64,000 bases of DNA from Usnea hakonensis (taxonomy: Eukaryota; Ascomycota; Lecanoromycetes; Lecanorales; Parmeliaceae). Made by a program: the position numbers and the translations under genes. Shown piece by piece: positions 33,191 through 43,848 of the stretch. Under the pieces are notes generated by a model. That model was not told where the DNA came from. It worked only from the letters and a program-made list of their open reading frames with translations, and searched no databases. The stretch's first letter is position 1. Each line of letters opens with the position of its first letter. The stretch spans positions 1 to 64,000 of the forward strand of contig BLJB01000119.1 in NCBI GenBank assembly GCA_013423325.1. The letters are read 5' to 3'.

Positions 33191-34435
33191 GGCTTTAGCA
33201 GCGGGGAATTGGGTTGTGGGTAGGAATATTTATCGGAGAGGAGGGTTGATGTGACGTGACTTTTGATTGAGGGGTTGGGGTAGGTATTCGGATGGGAAAA
33301 GAAGTGAAAAGAACCTTGCATTTCATGTGCTGTTTTGTACGACTTGATAGGTATGTATCTAGCCGTTAGTGCAGCGAGTCCTGTACGTAGTGAATTTCTC
33401 AATCAAACAAATGAGAGCTCATTAAAGTAAGTTGTCACACTCAATCGAACAGTGCATCAGAGAAGATAAGTAGAAAGAGATTCAGAAGGAAACATGACAC
33501 GATAGTAGCGGGTGAAGCAGAGAATATTATCTTGCATTACTGTTTTGCGGCGGGTGCTCACACCTGAGAGAAAATAATCCAACTTAATTTGATCTTAATA
33601 CCTCCGCAAACACGACCCTCACAACAGGCGTCCGTCCGGGGTGGAACTCGAACCAATGAACGTTCTCCGGGGACGAAACCCCCGGGAATTCGAACCAACG
33701 AACATTTTAGCGGTTAGGAACGATCTGAAGTAATGGCGCTGCCAGAAGATAATAAAACCACTCCACCATTGGATCAGCGCCATTAGGAATCGGACCTAAT
33801 GTGATCTGTATACCTCCGCAAACACTGAGGACAAACGCGACATACATTTCCAGAAGGTTTGAATTTCAGAGAGAGACAGCTCGTGCTTTCCTTATATCGA
33901 GAGCACAGCTAAGTTTTTGACGGAAGTTCAACAGCACCTCGTAAAGCTCGGATGAATTCAGATCAGAAGGAGGAAGATGAGTTCCTGAACACACTCGTGA
34001 CATTTGATGGGTGGAATTGGGGCTTTTGGCCTTTGACACCCCAAAAGGTGCATATATTTACCTATATGCAATCAGTAAGCTGCGAATCTTCGGTTTTCGA
34101 AGTGTTGGCGACACCAACGGGTACTCGTACCTCTAAAACTCGCGGGATTCAACAACGGATACCGATACATACCTTGATCGGCCACTTCAAGAGCGGATCT
34201 AGAATAGAACCCAGTAGCATAAGCTGCTCCAAAGCATTGCCCTACTGACCATGTTAGCTGCAGCTTCCTTTCTAGAAAACGTGGGAGAGCATGTATCGCA
34301 TTCGCTCAGTCTCGGTGGGCTCTTGATCCTTTGAATTAAAAGTCCAAAGTGGATTCGCATTAAGGTGTTGCGCAACCGGCGGATTCGTGCCATCTATCGC
34401 TATGAGTCTTCAGGTATAGTGTTGGCGGATACAGT
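33191..34435. other. intergenic region with tRNA-like relic
   Basis: About 1.2 kb between the GrpB gene and MGS1. The part at 33582-33825 is described separately. The frame at 33952-34248 has no family features and is not called. Confidence 0.4.
33582..33825 (-). repeat. tRNA-like stem-loop unit flanked by 32-bp direct repeats
   Basis: Direct repeats lie at 33582-33613 and 33794-33825 (28 of 32 identical). Between them are an 11-bp perfect inverted repeat (33731-33741 and 33775-33785) and, read on the minus strand, an A-box-like TGGTGGAGTGG (about 33757-33767) followed by two B-box-like segments (GGTTCGAATTCC near 33683, GGTTCGAGTTCC near 33643). The B boxes have one base too many for a T-loop closed by a normal stem, and no cloverleaf can be drawn, so this is not called a tRNA gene. 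A tRNA-derived SINE or MITE fragment is the best guess. Confidence 0.4.
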
Positions 34436-36229
34436 TCAATCACGGTCAACCATGTCCTCATCCACCTCCGTCCCCAGATCTCTATCCTCCAAGAATACAC
34501 TGTCCCTCAGCTCTTGAGGGAGATACTCCTGTTTCACTCTTCCATCCACAAATCTGGGATTGTACTTATACTCAGCTCCGTAACCCATCTCTTTCATCAA
34601 CCTGGTGGGAGCATTCCTCAAATGTATTGGGATCGGCAACCCAGCCACTCCTGGTTCTTTCAGACAGGCCATCGCGTTACCTAGTCCCCTATACGCGCGC
34701 GTACTCTTTGCACTTAGGGCAAGGGCAACAGCGCAGTGTGCTAGATTTATTCTCGCCTCTGGCAGTCCGATTTTCTCTGCAGCCGTGTAAGTAGATGTGG
34801 CGAGTGTGAGCATGCTGTTGTCTGCCAGGCCGATGTCTTCTGAAGCTATTACAACCAGCCGCCGTGCAATGTACAGGGCATCCTCTCCCGACTGTATCAT
34901 CCGTGCGAGATAGTAAAGCGTAGCATTGGGGTCCGAGCCGCGAACAGATTTGTGAAAGGCTGAGATGGTGTCGTAATGCTGATCACCGGACCGGTCATAG
35001 ACCAACGTCTTTGTTAGCGATGCCTTGAGGCTCTCTTGTGAGGCGCCTGCCCTTTGTGACAAATCCATAGCTAGCTCGAAGAGATTGAGTGCCGTCCTTG
35101 CATCTCCATCCGCAAAAGAAGCAAGGTATCGTATCAATTCTTCGTCGACCAGGTCACTAGGCTTGTAATTCGGCCCTTCAGTTTCCAAGGCCCTCTTTAA
35201 GATCGACACTACGTCCTCCTCCCCAAGCTTGCTTAGCGTGAAGGTCCTGCATCTCGACAGGAGTGCATTTTGCACCTTGAAGCTTGGATTCTCCGTCGTA
35301 GCCCCGATCAGCGTCACGGTCCCTGCCTCTACTGGCCCCAGAAAAACATCTTGCTGGCTTTTGCTAAAACGATGTATCTCGTCACAAAAGATGATTGTCT
35401 TCCTACCCGTCAACCCCAACTCTCCTTTGGCTTCCGCAAACAATTTTTTACACTCTGCCACCCCAGAACTCGTGCTATTGATTTCGACAAAGCGAGAGCC
35501 GACCATATTGGCGATCACGCGTGCTATTGTTGTCTTCCCGGTGCCGGCACTGCCCCAAAGTATCATTGAAGGAACGCGGTCTGATTCGATGAGGCCGCGC
35601 AGAACGCCGGTTTTGCCCACTAAATCTTGGCCGAACACGTCGTCCAAGGTTCGAGGGCGCATCCGCTCCGCGAGTGGAGCGGCACTTTGAAGGGCATTGG
35701 GTTTGGACCGTTTTGCTGGCGGGTGGTCGGGATGAATTGTGGGGAATTGAGAAGGTCGAGAGTCATTCTCAAGATCAAGACATGGAGAGGGGGGTGGGCG
35801 TTTGTTGCTCGTCGGTATTTCGAGAGACGGCTTGATGCCGTTCGAAGGTGTGCCATTCGTTTTCGAAGAGGACTCTTGCTTCACAGCTTTGGTGTTGAGC
35901 ACAGTTGGAGCAGACTTTTTGCTCGAGGGTGTACGAAAGAAGCTCGCGACTTGGGAGGTTCCATTTATTATGCTCTCTGCTGCAGTTTGCGCGTCAACGA
36001 AAGACTTGCAACCCGAATCGATGTGTGAATTAATGTTTGTCTCTTTCACTTGTTGACTGCATATGGGGCAATCGACCCAGGGAGTCGTTGCAGGCTCGGA
36101 AGCATCGTAAAGCTTTGGCCGCGTAATTATTGAAGGAGGCGAAGACAAATTCTCTGTAGCTTCTGTAGTATCTTGTAGGGGAGGGGAGTCCCATGGTTGA
36201 GGACGACCGTTTTGGGCGGGTTGAGGCAT
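34436..36229 (-). CDS. mgs1: MGS1/WRNIP1 AAA+ ATPase
   Basis: Orthologue of yeast Mgs1 and human WRNIP1 (bacterial RarA), an ATPase that maintains replication forks with PCNA and DNA polymerase delta. 597 aa, single exon. N-terminal UBZ4 ubiquitin-binding finger (VDCPICSQQVKE ... HIDSGC, ~residues 52-75), then a disordered linker. The clamp-loader-like AAA core starts at PLAERMRPRTLDDVFGQD: Walker A GSAGTGKTTIAR near residue 232, Walker B IIFCDEIHRFSKSQQD, sensor GATTENPSF, arginine finger LLSRCRTF. The C-terminal RarA tetramerisation domain ends with HLRNAPTRLMKEMGYGAEYKYNP. All catalytic residues are intact. The start codon is only 26 bp from the target-site duplication of the retroelement at 36261, so the native promoter has been displaced about 7.3 kb and the present upstream DNA is LTR sequence. 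Confidence 0.95.
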   Translation of the reverse strand: MPQPAQNGRPQPWDSPPLQDTTEATENLSSPPSIITRPKLYDASEPATTPWVDCPICSQQVKETNINSHIDSGCKSFVDAQTAAESIINGTSQVASFFRTPSSKKSAPTVLNTKAVKQESSSKTNGTPSNGIKPSLEIPTSNKRPPPSPCLDLENDSRPSQFPTIHPDHPPAKRSKPNALQSAAPLAERMRPRTLDDVFGQDLVGKTGVLRGLIESDRVPSMILWGSAGTGKTTIARVIANMVGSRFVEINSTSSGVAECKKLFAEAKGELGLTGRKTIIFCDEIHRFSKSQQDVFLGPVEAGTVTLIGATTENPSFKVQNALLSRCRTFTLSKLGEEDVVSILKRALETEGPNYKPSDLVDEELIRYLASFADGDARTALNLFELAMDLSQRAGASQESLKASLTKTLVYDRSGDQHYDTISAFHKSVRGSDPNATLYYLARMIQSGEDALYIARRLVVIASEDIGLADNSMLTLATSTYTAAEKIGLPEARINLAHCAVALALSAKSTRAYRGLGNAMACLKEPGVAGLPIPIHLRNAPTRLMKEMGYGAEYKYNPRFVDGRVKQEYLPQELRDSVFLEDRDLGTEVDEDMVDRD

Positions 36230-36255
36230 AGTGAATCCCGTAGTTTAGGTAGGTA

Positions 36256-36260
36256 CTCGG
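36256..36260. repeat. left target-site duplication CTCGG
   Basis: CTCGG directly left of the left LTR matches CTCGG directly right of the right LTR (43583-43587), the 5-bp duplication expected of LTR-element integration. Confidence 0.75.
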
Positions 36261-36430
36261 CGTGATGTGGTGTACTGGCTTTTGCCTGCAGGAGCCTTCC
36301 ACAGGGCTCCCAGTGGCTTCCTTATGTGGGTGGCTTGGTGATTAGTTAGTATAGTAGTATATAGTAGATCTTTCTATATAGAAATATAATTATCCTTCCT
36401 ACCCTTATAATCCGGATCTTAATATTTAGT
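36261..36430 (+). repeat. left 170-bp LTR
   Basis: Aligns to 43413-43582 over 170 bp without gaps, with 26 differences that are all transitions. The outer ~80 bp here keep G and C where the right copy has A and T, while the inner part is mutated. The ends do not read TG...CA, so the true termini may be off by a base or two. Confidence 0.9.
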
Positions 36431-39400
36431 AGAGGTTATACCCGGATCTTTATTAAGGCCTCGGAAGTCCTTATTTTATTTATTATCTATTATTTATTTA
36501 TACTACGTATATTTATAAGCTATATATTATATTTACTTAATAAAAGAATTTACTTTATAAGGCTCTTATTATATTCTACTTATTACTTTACTTATTATCC
36601 TACTAATTCTACTTATTATAACCTCCCGGAGACTTTAATAGAAGTTTAGTTATTATTATTATTACTATTATTACGCCCTTTACCCTTATAGCCTCCCTTA
36701 TAATCTTTATAGTCCTTATAGTCCTCGCGGTTTTTCTAGCTTTTACCTCTACCTTTACTATCTACTATAATAACGTTTAGAGTAGATTTTAAATTATATA
36801 GATATTATAATAGTAGAGATATACTAGCTTCTAAATAGTTAAAGAAATTAGACTAAGAACTAGAAAGATATATTATAGATTAAAAAGTCCTTTCTTACTA
36901 TTATATTTAAACCTTTAAATTATTACTAACTAAGGATATATTAAACTAGTTAAAAACTTATTTCTAGGCTATTAAGATTCTTATAAAAGACGATCTAAAT
37001 AATATTAATATTCGGGCTTTTTAGAATCTCCTAGTTACTTAATTTCCTACTAAATCTATAGAAGTATCTTCGATATCGTTTAATATAGAGCTATTAGAGC
37101 TCCGATAATATAACGAATCCTTAACTATATACTATAAGAGACTTATAGTACTAATATAATATATCGGAGCTAAAGATAGGCCTAGTAAGATTACTAAATC
37201 TATACTAGTACTTTAGATACTTAAAGCGGCGATATTAGAATCTATTATAAAGGCTTTTCTACGTAGTCTTATAAATCCCGATATTAAATATAAGGTTACT
37301 AGGGGCCTTATTTCTTCTAACTAATTACTACTAGAAATCTATAATTTAGCCGAGGAGGCCCGATATACTAAGGCGGCCGTTTAGAAGCTTAATAAAGAAG
37401 AACGAAAAGTTAAGGAAAATAATATCTTAAAAATATTAATATAGAAGATTATATCTAAAGCTTAGCTAAATAATCTAGTATTATTTTTCTAAATAAATAT
37501 TAGGCCTATAAAAGCCTCTCTCGTTTAGAATCTTAAAGGCCTTAGTATACTTCTTAATAAGCTTAATTAGGAAGGTATACCTAATAGAAGCCTTTAATAG
37601 CCCCCGATATTCGTACTAGTTTAGTAGTCCTAAAGTATTTATCTAAATAATTATTCTAGTTATTCTATTACATAATTAATAGTTATACTAATAATTATCC
37701 TAGTAGCTATACTAGGAATAATCCTAGTCGTCGTCTATTTCTAGATCGATCTAAGTCTATTTATAATCGTGACGGCCCTCGGAAGGCTATTATAGGCCCT
37801 AGTAATTATAGAATTACCCCCTAGGATCTACTAGATAAATCGAAATTATAAAATCCCTATATTAGTAGCTTTAAGCCGTATAGTCTAAGGATTAATAATT
37901 TTATATATATAAAGTACGGGGAATTAAAGGTAAAAAAAGATAATAGATATATATATATTCTACTATCCGCTTAGAAGTAGTTATACTTCTAAGAGCTAGT
38001 CTTTAATATACTAGTATAGATTAATTTTACTATTATAGGATTTAAAGATTTTAATAGAAGAGTTAGCCTTTAGAAGCCTCTATTAGACCCCTTTAAGAGG
38101 TTATTATTATTAGTCTCTAGTATATAGACTCTACCTAGTACTTATATATTCTAGTTAAATTCTATTATCTATAGTATATCTAGTACGAGTCGAGTATAGT
38201 TAGCGCTAGCTAAGGCCTTCTATAATAAGATATCTAGACCCGGGAAGAGGCCTAGAGTAGAGGAAATTCCCGATAGTCCTAAATATAGTTAAGTATAGGC
38301 GCCGTAACCTTAATAGTCTAATTAATTCTAATAGACCTATTTATCTTAACCTTAGCTTCCTATTATATTCTAGATAAATAATACCTATTAGAAGATTAAG
38401 CCTAAAAAGCGAGTTAATAATAAAAAGGTAGAGCCTATACCTCTAATTAAATTATTTAATAAGTTTACTAGGTCCTATAACTTTTTAGTATCTATTAGAG
38501 CCGTACTATAGTAGATTAAAGTTAAGTTATTATTATTAAATTTAGTAGCCTAGTTACTATCTATAGGTAGGGAGCTTAAGAGACTCTATATCTAGATAAT
38601 AAAAAAGCGCGAGAAGAAAAAGCTAACTTAGTAAGACTTTATACTCTAATAGTTTAACTCTATTCTTAACTAGTAATATACTATATCTTAAATTTTTAAT
38701 TTATTATAGTAGCCTTCGATAGTACTTTAGATATTTAATCCTTTATAGTAGTCTATTACTATACTATAGACTTTTAATCTATTATTATAATAGTAATCTT
38801 AGTAGCCCCCGGTATTTATATCGGCTTAATAATTCTAGTAGTCTTAGAGATTTATACTATTACTCTAGCTATAGCCTTTTATAGTACTAATTCTAAAAGT
38901 CTTATTAAACTTAGTTATAGTATAGCCTAATACGTATATTAAGTTTCTAAGTATTATAGTAGAAAAGGAAAAGGCGTTCTAAATAGTAGTATTTATAAAA
39001 TCTAAAGGTAGTACCGAGTAGAGTCTAGCCTAAAAGTAAACCTAGGTTAACTAGGGTTTTAAAATAAATATAGTAAACTCGTTAATAGCTATTATAATTA
39101 AAATAAAGCTCCGTCTATTAGTTAAAATAAGCTTTAAAGGTCTTACTATATAGATTATAAACTTTTTTAAGTCTATCTTAAAGTACTATATAGTATTTAA
39201 TATATATATTAAAGGGATCTAGAGGTCTATTAGGTACTTTATATCCCTAGTAAAATAAGGTCTATATAAAGAGCCCCGTTTACTATTTAGGCTACTATAG
39301 CTATATAGCGTCGATACTTTTATCTCGATAAGACTATTATTAATTCGTATTAGGGACCTATTAATTAGGGAGATAGCTAGGAATATTATAGGACTAGAGT

Positions 39401-40269
39401 TAATCTATTATAGAGACTAGAATATAATTATATATCCTAAGGCTATCCGATCTATTATAATAAAGTCGATCTAGGATCCTAAATCTAGAAATAATAAGGA
39501 AGGGTTATTAGAGGAATTAGAAAATAAGCTTTTAAATATTAGTAAGGATTTTTAGAGAGTCCTTAATAGGACTTTAAACTATCTAGAAGTACTAGTATAT
39601 AGAAAGCTATCTTAAGACCGGGGTAATCTAGGAGTACTATTACTATATTTAGAGTACTCTAGAAGCCTTCTATAGGCGGTACTATTATATTATATACTAT
39701 TATACTAGATATACCCGGTAAGGCGTATAAGTATTACCCTAATAGAAGACTATAGAGATCTATTTCCAAGTATTAACCCTTAAGTAATATACTAGAGGAT
39801 TAGATAAAAAAGATAGATCTTAAGTAGATACTTAGACCTCTAATATCTACTTCTACTAATAGATTAATAGTACTTCGACTTCTATATTAATATAAGTATT
39901 TAAATAATAAAGACTTTATAAATCTTCTATATATTAATTTAATTATTTACTAAGTCTATATTACCCCGGGTATAAAGCCTTTTATAGTACGCTTCTAAAA
40001 GAGGTAGCTATAGTATACGGAGTAGTAGATAAGAAAACTAGTTTAAGATAGCTTACTAGATAATATATATAAATTTATAGAGCCTATAAATAGGCGCTTA
40101 TTATAGTAGAATACTAGGGTAGTAATAATAGATAAGAGTAAGAATCCTAAGCTTTCTAACGAGCCTTAGATAACCTTCAACTACTCCCGGGTCTATAAGG
40201 ACCTTCTAGATATATATATAGAGCTTAGTTCTAAAGTATATAATTATCTATTTAATCCTCGCTATAGAT

Positions 40270-42210
40270 ACCTTTTTAAGGCGGATCTTAAGTACGCGTA
40301 TCTTATAGTTCTATTATACCTAGATAATTATTACTACTTCGCCTTTACTATATTAGGGATTAGATAGTACTAGCTAATATATATATAGCCTAGATTAAAG
40401 TCTATTAGATTTACTATAATAGTAGTAATCTATAAGGGCTTTAGCGTTATCCCGCTATTATATCTAGAATCCTTTCTACTATACTCTATTAATCCTAGTA
40501 TTCCTCTACCCCTATTATTCTATATAGATAACTTCTTTAGCGACTTTAAGGACTTTAAGGACTAGTTTATTTTTCTAAGAGATTACTTTTTCCCTAGAGT
40601 AGAATAGTCTAAAATAGTACTATCTTTCTAAAAACTAAAACTATTTGTAGAGTTAATTAATATATTAGGGGTAAGATATTATATAGATAGCTATATCTAT
40701 ATCTAAAAAAGATATATTACTAAAATCGCGACTTTTCCTATATCTTAGGATTAAATAGATATACGAGCTTTCCTAGGAATTATTAGGATTACCCGGAGAT
40801 AGATAAAAAACTTTATAGAGCTTACTAGACTACTAAATAGACTTACCGGGAAAGTCGAATAGTATTAGATAGACTAGAAGTAGCTATCGTTCGAGATCCT
40901 ATATATTAAGTATTTTATTATTATATCTATTTATAGTCTAGATCTTACCTCCCTATACTATATTTATATAGATATATTATTATATAGAGCTAGTATATAT
41001 CTTACCTAGTTTTATATATCTATAGAAGTCTTTAATAGTAGTAACTAGCTTATAGAAGTATCTATTATATATAACTCCCTAGCGTTTTCTACTATTTAGA
41101 AACTATATCCTATATATAAAAAGGAACTCTACGCTATTATAAAGTTTTATAGAAAATATAACTATCTATATAAGTACTCTATTAATACTACTATCGTCTA
41201 TACGGATTATAGGCCTCTAGTTTACTTTCTAAAATCGGATCTCTATAAGGGGATATACGGCTATTAGACTAATAGCTTAAGGCGACTTTATATTAAGATA
41301 AGATATATTCCTAGATTAAGGAATAAAGTAGTAGATAGTCTTTTATATACTCTCTTTCCGAGTAATATCTATAATACGGCTAGTAAAGCCTACGCTAGAT
41401 ACCTAGTAAAAGATAGCCCTAAATAGATATAGATAGATAGTAAGTATAGCTTTAAAGTCTTTCTTAAAGGTCTTAATAGTACTACTCGAGCTAAAGTCGT
41501 AGATTATAGGACTACCTAGGGAGTACTAGTCTTTAGAGTTAAAGTAATAGTAAGTTAAGTTAGAAATAAGTCTAGGAGATAGTACTATATATATCTAACT
41601 TTAAGATAATTCTAGGATATATATCGGATTTATATAATTAACGATATTAATCTTACGTTAGTTAGCCCTACTACTACTACTAAATTATTAGATTATCGAG
41701 TTAATAAATCTATAGAAGTCCTCTAAAAGTATTATTAATAGGTCTAGCTACCTTATATCCCTAAGCTTATAGTTCTATTAATCTTATATATAGTTTATAA
41801 TTAGACTAGATATTAGGGGAAAGCTAAAATATTATCGAAGCTTCGTAAATATATATATTAGCTAGGATAGTCTTAGGATATTAAGCGTTATCTTACTAGA
41901 TATTTAGAGTATACTCGTTATAGTTCTATAATCCGTTCCTAATTATTATATCTAGTTATTATTATAGGTCCTTTTAGACTACTTAAAATCGACTTTATAG
42001 GGCCTTTAAAAAGATTATATTTAAGAAACTTATTTATCCTCTATCTTATAGACTACTTTTATAGGTTTTCTATAATATTTCTAAATAAGACCGCGAATAT
42101 TACTAATATTATACCCGCTCTTAAATAGGCTTTTACCTTATATACGAAGCCGAAGGCTATCTACTAGGATTATAATTAATATTTTAAGAACTAGCCCGTA
42201 AAAGACTTTC
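40270..42210 (+). pseudogene. degenerate pol (RT-RNase H-integrase) remnant
   Basis: Residual polymerase frame inside the retroelement, all in one frame (positions divisible by 3). Stops occur mainly as TAG/TAA where the family has Gln or Trp, which C-to-T or G-to-A change explains. The catalytic second Asp of the RT box reads Asn. Non-functional. Confidence 0.8.
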
Positions 42211-43412
42211 TAGAAGGACTAGATATAGTATTCTTCTTTAGTCTATCCGGGTCCTTTTAAAGTACTAGAATAATAGAGGTCGGTAATAAGATACTTAAGG
42301 ATATTATATATAAAGGAGGAGATTAGGAAGATAATCTTAAAAAGTCTACTAAATATATTAATTCCTAGATTATTAATTATTTAAGGTTTACTCTATATAA
42401 GATCCTAATAGATATACTATCTACTCTAGATATATCCGAGATATAGAAGCCTTTAGTAGATATTAATAATATCTAAATATATATAGTATCCCTAGAGAAC
42501 TCTAGGGAATATAGTAATCTAGTATAGTAGTATATTATTTATTAGTTAGAACTTTAAGATTAGATTATATAAGCCTTAATTATTAGGAAAGAGAAGGAAG
42601 CGGCTAGATATAATTAAAATATAAGGAAAACTATATTTACTATTAGTAATTTAGTAATATTATACTAAAAGGATACTAGGAAACTAGAACCGCGTTAGAG
42701 GGGGCTATTTCGTATTAATAGACTAGCAAATAAAAGAGGGGTATCCTATAGGCTTTAATAACTTAATAGAAAATAAATTAAAGATACCTTCTATAATAAT
42801 TATTTAAAGAGGTTTATACCCCGCTTAAATTATTTAGTAGATCCCTTAATAGACCCCTAGTTACTCTCTTACTAGATAATCTAGAAGCTTACTAGATATA
42901 CGAAGTTATATTTAAAACCCCTAAAGCCTCTATAAGAGCTACTTTATAAGATACCCTCTAAGCCTCTATAAGGCTATTATTAATCGGTAATCTATTTAAT
43001 ATATTATTATATAGTATTCTAGCGTAGATCCCTAATAGTACCTTTAAAAGGCCTCTAAGGGAGATTATAGTCTAGGCGTACTATTATAAAAGGCTATATC
43101 GGAATATAGATCTATCTAAAAGATCTAAGAGTTATTATAAAGGCTTTATATTCCCTAGGAAGTTTCCCTAAGAGGTTTTAGTATATATATATAGATTATA
43201 TTATAGAAGGTTTTATTATACGCTAGAATTATAGAGATATTAGTAAAGTAGTATATTCTACTAATATAGTATTTATTACTTATTAGCTAGTATATAGCCG
43301 ATAGTATTATATTTCTATAAAGCCTTTACTAGGAGTAGTATAATATATTAGAGCGTCTTTATAAGGTATTATTAGATAGTCGCTAGGGCTCTCGTCCTAT
43401 TTTTATAGGAGG

Positions 43413-43582
43413 CGTAATATAGTATACTAGCTTTTATCTATAGGAGCCTTCTATAGGGCTCCTAGTAGCTTCCTTATATAGGTAGCTTAGTGATTAGTTA
43501 GTATAGTAGTATATAGTGGATCCTTTTATATAGAAATATGATTATCCTTCCTACCCTCACGATCCGGATCCTAGTATTTAGT
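43413..43582 (+). repeat. right 170-bp LTR
   Basis: Partner of the left LTR. Its inner ~80 bp are RIP-mutated, but its outer ~70 bp retain G/C at almost all differing sites, the mirror image of the left copy. Confidence 0.9.
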
Positions 43583-43587
43583 CTCGG
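43583..43587. repeat. right target-site duplication CTCGG
   Basis: Matches 36256-36260. Native sequence resumes here; the kynurenine aminotransferase start codon lies 261 bp further. Confidence 0.75.
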
Positions 43588-43848
43588 TAGGTGGCTATCA
43601 TCAGTCATCCTTGCTGACCGCCAAAATTCGGCCTCCGTCCATCTCCGCTAATCGGATCCTCCTGATGTCGCCATCTCTCCTAAGTCTTATATACAATTTT
43701 TCCTCAATGTATTCCTCTGAAATACACATATATCCCATACTAATCGACACATTACCATATGCACTCGGTCCTCAGACGGCCAATCTTCCCTGGCATATCC
43801 AAATTCCCCCAGCCGAACAAGGTCTTAGGTCAAAGTCGTAGCATCAAA

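Larger units (their letters stand above)
36261..43582 (+). mobile_element. RIP-mutated Ty3/Gypsy-type LTR retrotransposon
   Basis: 7,322 bp with two 170-bp LTRs and a 5-bp target duplication. The interior is extremely A/T-rich with TA dinucleotides everywhere and TAG/TAA stops every few codons, the mark of repeat-induced point mutation (C-to-T on either strand). On the plus strand, degraded pol motifs are still recognisable in one uninterrupted frame: a reverse-transcriptase block (ADLK-A-Y near 40281, then Tyr-Ile-Asp-Asn at 40521), RNase H (ELYAI near 41124, TD-RPL near 41188) and integrase (DFIGPL near 41991). The order RT, RNase H, integrase indicates Ty3/Gypsy, not Copia. No frame is functional. 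The preserved length and frame suggest point mutation only, without large indels. Confidence 0.92.

Noticed and set aside
33640..33785. Functional tRNA gene
   Set aside because: A- and B-box-like sequences exist, but the T-loop segments have an extra base and the acceptor partners lie in the wrong place; no cloverleaf forms.
33952..34248. Plus-strand frame of 98 codons
   Set aside because: No recognisable domain; lies between the tRNA-like relic and MGS1 without splice-site support.
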